Of a DNA stretch of 64,000 nucleotides, positions 59,114 through 64,000 are shown piece after piece. The first letter of the stretch is position 1. Each line of letters opens with the position of its first letter. The notes beneath the pieces are model-generated. The model was given only the letters and a program-made list of their open reading frames with translations, ran no database searches and was not told where the DNA came from. The position numbers were made by a program, and so were the translations under genes. The stretch is from Ophioderma brevispina (lineage: Eukaryota > Echinodermata > Ophiuroidea > Amphilepidida > Ophiodermatidae), in NCBI GenBank assembly GCA_023653785.1, contig JAMKCH010007137.1:1-64000 (forward strand), written 5' to 3'.

Positions 59114-59451
59114 AGGTGGTTGTTCCGATTTATGTGTATTGTGTTCTCTACTTGATATGTGAGCTTGGCACTTGCACATACACCCCATCAAGTACCGTGG
59201 GAAACAAACTTGCGGTTTTGATGGTAGACGCAATAATGCATGTTGCAAAGCCCTATTCAATACTGTGCTAATAAAGTGGTTAACCACTATAAAAACGGCG
59301 GTTTTTGTTTATATCTTGGGAATGAAATGGATTCGAGGGCTCAAATTTCAGGACGACAATGAGAAAAATACGGCCTTTCATCTGATATCAAAATCGATAC
59401 TACTTCCGGGTAAATCAGGGGGGGTCCCAAATACGATCGGAACACGCCCCT
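59114..59451. mobile_element. TTAA MITE, family C copy 2 (inverted)
   Basis: Ends AGGTGGTTGTTCCGAT and ATCGGAACACGCCCCT, flanked by TTAA at 59110-59113 and 59452-59455. It is the reverse complement of 56041-56337 through most of its length. The 96-codon frame at 59172-59462 is the MITE interior. Confidence 0.85.
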
Positions 59452-59475
59452 TTAAGTATTAATTTCTCCCATATC

Positions 59476-59616
59476 CCTAACGTCCCTTAACTGCATTTAA
59501 ATGTAGCGGACCAATACGTTGTTTTAGGGGAATATTTCCCCTAGCTCTAACAAGAAAAAATAACACTACCTCCCTTTTTTGCGGTGATCGTCAGATTTTT
59601 CTCTAGGGACGTTAGG
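59476..59616. repeat. Candidate short inverted-repeat element
   Basis: CCTAACGTCCCT (59476-59487) and AGGGACGTTAGG (59605-59616) are perfect 12-base inverted repeats 141 bases apart, with no second copy in the window. Confidence 0.35.
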
Positions 59617-59619
59617 CAT

Positions 59620-60759
59620 ATAAACACCTCCCTTATTAGCTTTTATGACTTTATTTACTTCTAGAAAACGTTGCTACGTAACTTGTGAAATATCACACGT
59701 CGAATCTATTACTAAATGCATTAGTTACAATTTTATGGGAGAGTATTATTCACCCAGCAATCGTTGGATCCTGTTTTCCTTTACAGTTATTCTCGTACAT
59801 GTATGATAACGTGCAGACGAAAATACTACATTCGTTACAGATATTTGAGCGTTACAAACGGTAATGGACTTTGACAATGCTTGTTTGTGGACCTCCACTA
59901 AACCTAACGAATCCCAACCTCATCAACTCATACTTTTACTATACGATATGTACACGGTACACGTAAAAAAACCTTTAATATATTTTTTAAAGTATTGGAA
60001 ATAATTTAAGCCATTAATAAATTTTTGGGTTCAGTTCCCTTGTTGTTTCTGCCCTAAATTACTAAGGTGTTACTGATTTTGTTATTCATTCACTATTTTT
60101 AATTATTAATATTTAACAACCCAATGGTGATACTAGAACCTAAATGACACCCGAAACGAAGCGGGAAAGTTTCGCGACGGGAAATGGGATAGATTGTATT
60201 CTTTATTTCATTTGATGAACCTGACGGTCCTACTTAAAAGCAAACTTATTCATACTTACGGTATCCATTTTATCTTAACCTTGAGTATAGCGGCGTGTTA
60301 TGCAGAATATATGAAAGTAGTGTTTGTAGCCTTCCACCGAGGGAATTTCGCTCCAGCGTGCCAGAGTAAAAGGGCATGGTTGAAAGCCCATGTGTTTGAA
60401 AAGTGTATATCTTTAGAGATTGGGGCCATTCTTCGGGGAATGTCACAACGTGACCGAACTTTATTTGCCTCCCGTGACAAAACAAAAATCATCTGCAAAA
60501 GTGGAACATTATTTTTTGTTTAGGCTTTGTCGACTTAACCAAAAAATAATGTCCCCGCATGGGAGATAATCCACCAACATTCGTAAAAGAGATTCGAAAC
60601 CATTAACTTTGACATAATAAAAGTCTCAAAAGTAAAAACTCTAAAGCATGCGGTATCAGAGGCACACTGCCTGATTCAAATAATGTACACAGGCAGACAT
60701 GGAGACTCGTCGTTATTCGAGGTTTATCGGACTACGACTACCGAAGCTTAACTACAGAT
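59620..60759. other. No supported gene; one unrecognised open frame
   Basis: The longest frame is 60194-60523 (plus, 109 codons; KVVFVAFHRGNFAPACQSKR, then LEIGAILRGMSQRDRTLFAS). It has no recognised domain and is partly mirrored by open minus frames, so it is not called as a gene. Confidence 0.35.
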
Positions 60760-60885
60760 ATTACAGGATAGAGCAGCCAGACTGGTGTCAGAGTTGTTAG
60801 AAGGACACCAGCTACTCACTCCTCAAAGAGCTCCATTGGCTAACCGATCCAGTGCGCGTATTGTCCTTAAAGGGACAAACACGCT
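60760..60885 (+). mobile_element. CR1/L2-like LINE, reverse-transcriptase C-terminal fragment 1
   Basis: Translates as LQILQDRAARLVSELLEG, and after a frame shift as LLKELHWLTDPVRVLSLK. These match the LQxxQNxAARLV and LxxLHWLPVxxRIxFK segments just after the reverse transcriptase in CR1/L2/Jockey-type LINEs. The continuation is about 0.8 kb downstream. Confidence 0.7.
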
Positions 60886-61699
60886 AATTTTTAGTTAACA
60901 TATGTGATAAATTATGTTTGATGAAACAAAACCCCCCCAACTCAAAACATTGATGATTTCAATAAATTAATTAGCAACTTGGAAGATAAAAAGGGAAATC
61001 GGGAACTGATGGGCGATCCATGTTACCAATAATCTACGGCCATAATGACGTTTCGGCCATCTCGCGGAAATTGATACGTCGTGTCTATAGTTTGTCCCAT
61101 GATGATGTCAAAACAAGGTAATTTACTTTTGCGTATCTAACATGTCTAAAAGGTGTGGATGCCTTTGAACGACGCACATTGGCAGTGATATATACCCAAT
61201 AAGGAATAACGAATTCACAGATTAACAGTCAATACAAATAACGAGTAGGCTCCTTCGGATTTTGTAAAGATTTTACCACAGAATCCAATGAAGAGTAAGA
61301 GCATTGATATCCCACATGGCCAGATAGCACATAATTAGTGCCATTCTAAGCGTTAACATTGAAGGTCTCAATGAATTTTACGCGGGGCAATTTCAAGCGA
61401 TTGTTTATAGCATGGGGCATTGAAGGACTCTAATATGAATGGCTCAACTCGAGCATTAAATGCTGAATTACGTTTTGGCGGCAATTGTCCCGCTTTTAAA
61501 AAAACTTATACAGTGACATTTTATGAGACACAGTATCTATTCCGCTAAACTTCTAACATCCATCACACACCTGCTTAATTTGTCGGTAACATGGCCGCGT
61601 CCCCATTAAACCCAGCGAGAAACTAAGCAAAACGTAGCGTGGTGATCTCCTTTAAGCTGATGGTCTTACCGTATTTCTGACAATGCATCATACTTGTCG
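60886..61699. other. Sequence separating the two LINE fragments
   Basis: About 0.8 kb without LINE homology, possibly an insertion into the LINE. No terminal repeats were identified. Confidence 0.4.
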
Positions 61700-61880
61700 A
61701 ATACTTCTTGTAATTCCTGACAAGATGCTCCTCACTGTTCCACGTACAAAAAGGCTCAGTGGGTGACAGGGCTTTGTAAATGCAGCCCCTAGTCTATGGA
61801 ACTCTATGCTAATCTCTGTTCGCCACTTCGGGTCCATTGTTACTTTTAAGAAAGCACTGGCATTTGATTGTGCTACTGTT
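61700..61880 (+). mobile_element. CR1/L2-like LINE, C-terminal fragment 2
   Basis: TVPRTKRLSG, then GDRAFVNAAPSLWNSMLI and SIVTFKKAL match the GDRAFSxAAPxLWNSLPxxIR...TFKxxL end of CR1/L2-type LINE proteins. A stop in the middle shows decay. It is in the same orientation as the fragment at 60760. Confidence 0.75.
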
Positions 61881-62694
61881 ATAGATGTTAATAATCATTG
61901 AGTGGACGGCATATATTAAGCTCTAGACCAATGGAAAGCTTACGACTTCAGGATGCCAAAAATATCTTTTACAAAAAAAATAATAATCGTGTAATATAGC
62001 CGCTATAAACCAAAAACTAACCCTCTATTTCTTTGCGATTTTACGCCCAAAAATACGCCCAAGCTGTCCTTCTCTGACCTTTGCAAATTCGGTGACGTAA
62101 GCGATTGAACAAGTCTTGTTGCGCAATGCATCTTCTAATGTAAACAAACCCCGAATCGCTGGGAAATAGACACATTTTTCGGGTAAAAATGCGAGGCTTT
62201 TACCTTATGTAACTGCTTCATTTAGAATATTTTTAGTTTCATAAAATCTATCATTTTATGAAAAAAAAACGAAACAAGAGTTTGATTTGTGCAAGAAAAC
62301 ACTGAAACTAGAAGTTTATTTTGAGTAAGGCAGTATGAAAAGACTTCCCTTCAACTTTTCGTCAACGTAATTCTTGGCTCGTCGCCCTACTGGGCTTGAA
62401 TGTCACACCTGTCAATTGTCGACCCTTTGCATATATAATTATTTGCGCTAACATTTTCGCAAGGGCGGGAAGCAATTTTTGTATCAAATGTCATCGCCGC
62501 TCTCGTGTGGTTGCCTGTGTTGTTTTCGCCCATCGTTGTTTGCCATTGTAACTACATTACGCCCAGGGGCGAACCAGACCTGAGCCTCCGGGGGGGCACG
62601 ACTCAAGAAGTTCCATTTTTTTCAGGCACCAATTTTTCTCGGCTCGCTATGCTCCGCCTAGTACACCGCCTGGGCAAACTTTCCATTCAACACA
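61881..62694. other. No gene seen; repeat-like GC patch near 62560-62660
   Basis: AT-rich DNA. GGGGCGAACCAGACC and CTCCGGGGGGGCACGA near 62563-62600 look like dispersed repeat sequence but have no second copy here. Confidence 0.4.
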
Positions 62695-62830
62695 CCTTCC
62701 TTCTTTTTCTTCCCTCTTGCTTTCCTTTTCCCCTTCTTCCCTCTTCTTTTTTTCCCCTTCCTTCTTCTCTTCCTTCCCTCTTTTTCTTTCTCTTTTTCTC
62801 TTCCTTCACCCTTTTTTCCTTCCCATTTTG
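62695..62830 (+). repeat. Polypyrimidine (CT-rich) tract
   Basis: About 135 bases of nearly pure C/T. The Leu/Phe/Ser/Pro-rich plus frame and Lys/Glu/Arg-rich minus frame here are composition artefacts. A triplex-forming (H-DNA) tract. Confidence 0.85.
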
Positions 62831-63035
62831 TTTTTTGGATCCACTTTCCCGATTTTCCCCGATTTTTGGGTCCGGGGAGGCAGCTTCCCCCCCGGCCCCC
62901 CAACTGGTTACCCACTGATTTTACGGTTTGGTCACGACTGGTGGCGAACCTGGTTTAAAAAAAAATAGAATGCAACACCAATCACCCCCCCCCCCCATCC
63001 GTAATTGTAAACACGGGGAATCCCCGGTGACGTAA

Positions 63036-63533
63036 TTAGGAAAATCTTTTGAAAACATTCGCGTCTTGAGACTCAATTACGTTGTGATTTGTTCTGAGAA
63101 GTATACTGCGATAATTATACAATAATGGTAGAGAAACATGGATTTTGTCAAGCGAAGGTTTAATACAGCATGCTTTTCTCATAGAAACAGAATGGAATTT
63201 GTCACAGTAAGTTTCGGAGGCCTGGATTAATTTCTTGTGGTGTCTATGCACGTGCACGCAGCTGTTATGATAATTAGGTGTTTGCCTCATTATGACTATA
63301 GTCAAGTGTGTCAAGGGGAGCTGAGTGGAATGTTGCTCTGAATAAAGAACAAACGAATGTTGATATTGGGGTTCAAGGTATACAAATACGATACCAGTGG
63401 CTTTCCGAGGGATTTTGCATGATGCGATCAAGCCGCGAAATAATAAAATACTGCTATTCATGGTCTGATAAGGCCGGTTCTTAGTACGGAAACGGTGAAA
63501 ACAAATATATAAACCATATATTGATATAATCAT
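63036..63533 (-). CDS. Unrecognised 165-codon open frame
   Basis: The longest frame in the window outside low-complexity or repeat sequence. It reads MIISIYGLYICFHRFRTKNR, then HLTIVIMRQTPNYHNSCVHV, and ends IESQDANVFKRFS. It is His- and Ser-rich with no signal peptide, membrane domain or recognised motif. It has no flanking support (no clear splice sites or repeats). One frame this long by chance is not impossible in 64 kb on two strands. Confidence 0.25.
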   Translation of the reverse strand: MIISIYGLYICFHRFRTKNRPYQTMNSSILLFRGLIASCKIPRKATGIVFVYLEPQYQHSFVLYSEQHSTQLPLTHLTIVIMRQTPNYHNSCVHVHRHHKKLIQASETYCDKFHSVSMRKACCIKPSLDKIHVSLPLLYNYRSILLRTNHNVIESQDANVFKRFS

Positions 63534-63603
63534 GAATTTATCATATTAAACTTGTGTGGAAGCTCACTGGTATTACTATAATTGCACACAATTATAGTAT
63601 TTC

Positions 63604-63760
63604 GCAAGCGAGAGCACGTTGTGTCTTCGGTGGTTGCAGCAATACTGCGAAGCAAAGCTTCAGTATGTATAAAAATGCCGACTGAATCGCCTTCTCTAGT
63701 GACTGAGTGGGATAGAGTCATCAAATCTACTAGATACTTCAACAGACAGTTATTTGTATC
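63604..63760 (+). pseudogene. THAP-type zinc finger fragment, frameshifted
   Basis: One frame reads ARCVFGGCSNTAKQSFSMYK. After a one-base slip in the A-run near 63670 the next frame reads MPTESPSLVTEWDRVIKSTR. Together they follow the THAP start: Cys-x4-Cys, a short loop, a hydrophobic/basic turn where HxFP is usual, then the invariant Trp followed by a helix. The second C-x2-H pair would be downstream and is not seen before the TAG at 63783, so an intron may cut the domain. THAP domains occur in DNA-binding proteins and P-element-type transposases. The call rests on pattern alone. Confidence 0.4.
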
Positions 63761-63785
63761 TGTATTGCTCATAATTCTGATTTAG

Positions 63786-64000
63786 TTGAGCAAATTTTAG
63801 AGAAAATAATGGTAGGTCTTCGAAAGCGCAGCAGCCATATATGCAAGTGAATGGGTTTTTTTTTTACTTGCATGGACGATTGTCCTGGTCCAATCGGTGA
63901 CGTCACCACCTCACAGCGCCCAAGTCAATAATATTGACTTTCGCTGAAGTGTTGTTGCTAGAAAGACGATTTTCATTTTGGCTCCTGTAACCAAATCGTG
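63786..64000. other. No gene seen
   Basis: A T-run at 63857-63866 and otherwise no supported feature to the window edge. Confidence 0.4.

Noticed and set aside
59172..59462. 96-codon plus-strand gene
   Set aside because: It is the interior of a TTAA-flanked MITE with an inverted copy at 56041.
62505..62968. 137-codon plus frame and Lys/Glu-rich minus frame
   Set aside because: Most of their length is a polypyrimidine tract; composition explains both.

Overview
This window looks like nuclear DNA from an animal, most likely a marine invertebrate; the phylum cannot be fixed from the sequence alone. It is AT-rich, has no bacterial-style gene packing, and has no operons. It contains spliced coding exons with GT/AG borders, a rhodopsin-family GPCR remnant, a possible THAP finger, tRNA-headed SINE-like repeats, LINE retrotransposons and many short inverted-repeat DNA transposons. 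Most open frames in the window are chance frames or pieces of repeats.

Layout. 0-7 kb: an LTR-like block, two head-to-head transposase tails, a TA-flanked MITE of about 1.1 kb (family A, copy 1), another transposase-like tail, and a LINE 3' end that has landed in the last exon of a GPCR. 7-18 kb: repeat-dense ground. It has a 475-bp tandem pair rich in ATGGCGGCCATTTTG, a 258-bp triplicate, a C-rich tract, several minisatellites (one in two mirror-image arrays 3.3 kb apart), and hairpin-forming ACTTACGTTGGTCTTGC repeats. 18-31 kb: mostly quiet DNA with a TTAA-flanked MITE, a 694-bp TA-flanked fold-back element with nested palindromes, and a three-copy dispersed repeat. 31-36.3 kb: a SINE-like repeat, a nearly full-length but broken LINE (endonuclease, reverse transcriptase with YADD, C-terminal domain), then a better-preserved tRNA-derived SINE. 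36-42 kb: fold-back elements and MITE family A copy 2. 42.2-43.55 kb: the one convincing host gene, its last two coding exons (205 residues, no recognised domain). 46.3-49.2 kb: a satellite of about 315-bp units that flips orientation once. 51-55 kb: a tandem repeat carrying AGGTCA half-sites, a GC-rich block, and MITE family A copy 3 split by a 1.4-kb insert. 56-59.6 kb: a cluster of TTAA MITEs around a 0.9-kb fold-back element. 60.7-61.9 kb: CR1/L2-like LINE remnants. 63.6 kb: a possible THAP zinc-finger exon.

How it fits together. Apart from the unknown gene at 42-43.5 kb, and perhaps the GPCR and THAP pieces, the window is a record of transposon activity. It shows autonomous remnants, non-autonomous derivatives and insertions nested in one another. 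Many related copies differ by single-base indels, often in homopolymers. This may be age, but an under-polished long-read assembly would look the same, so the breaks called here carry that caveat.
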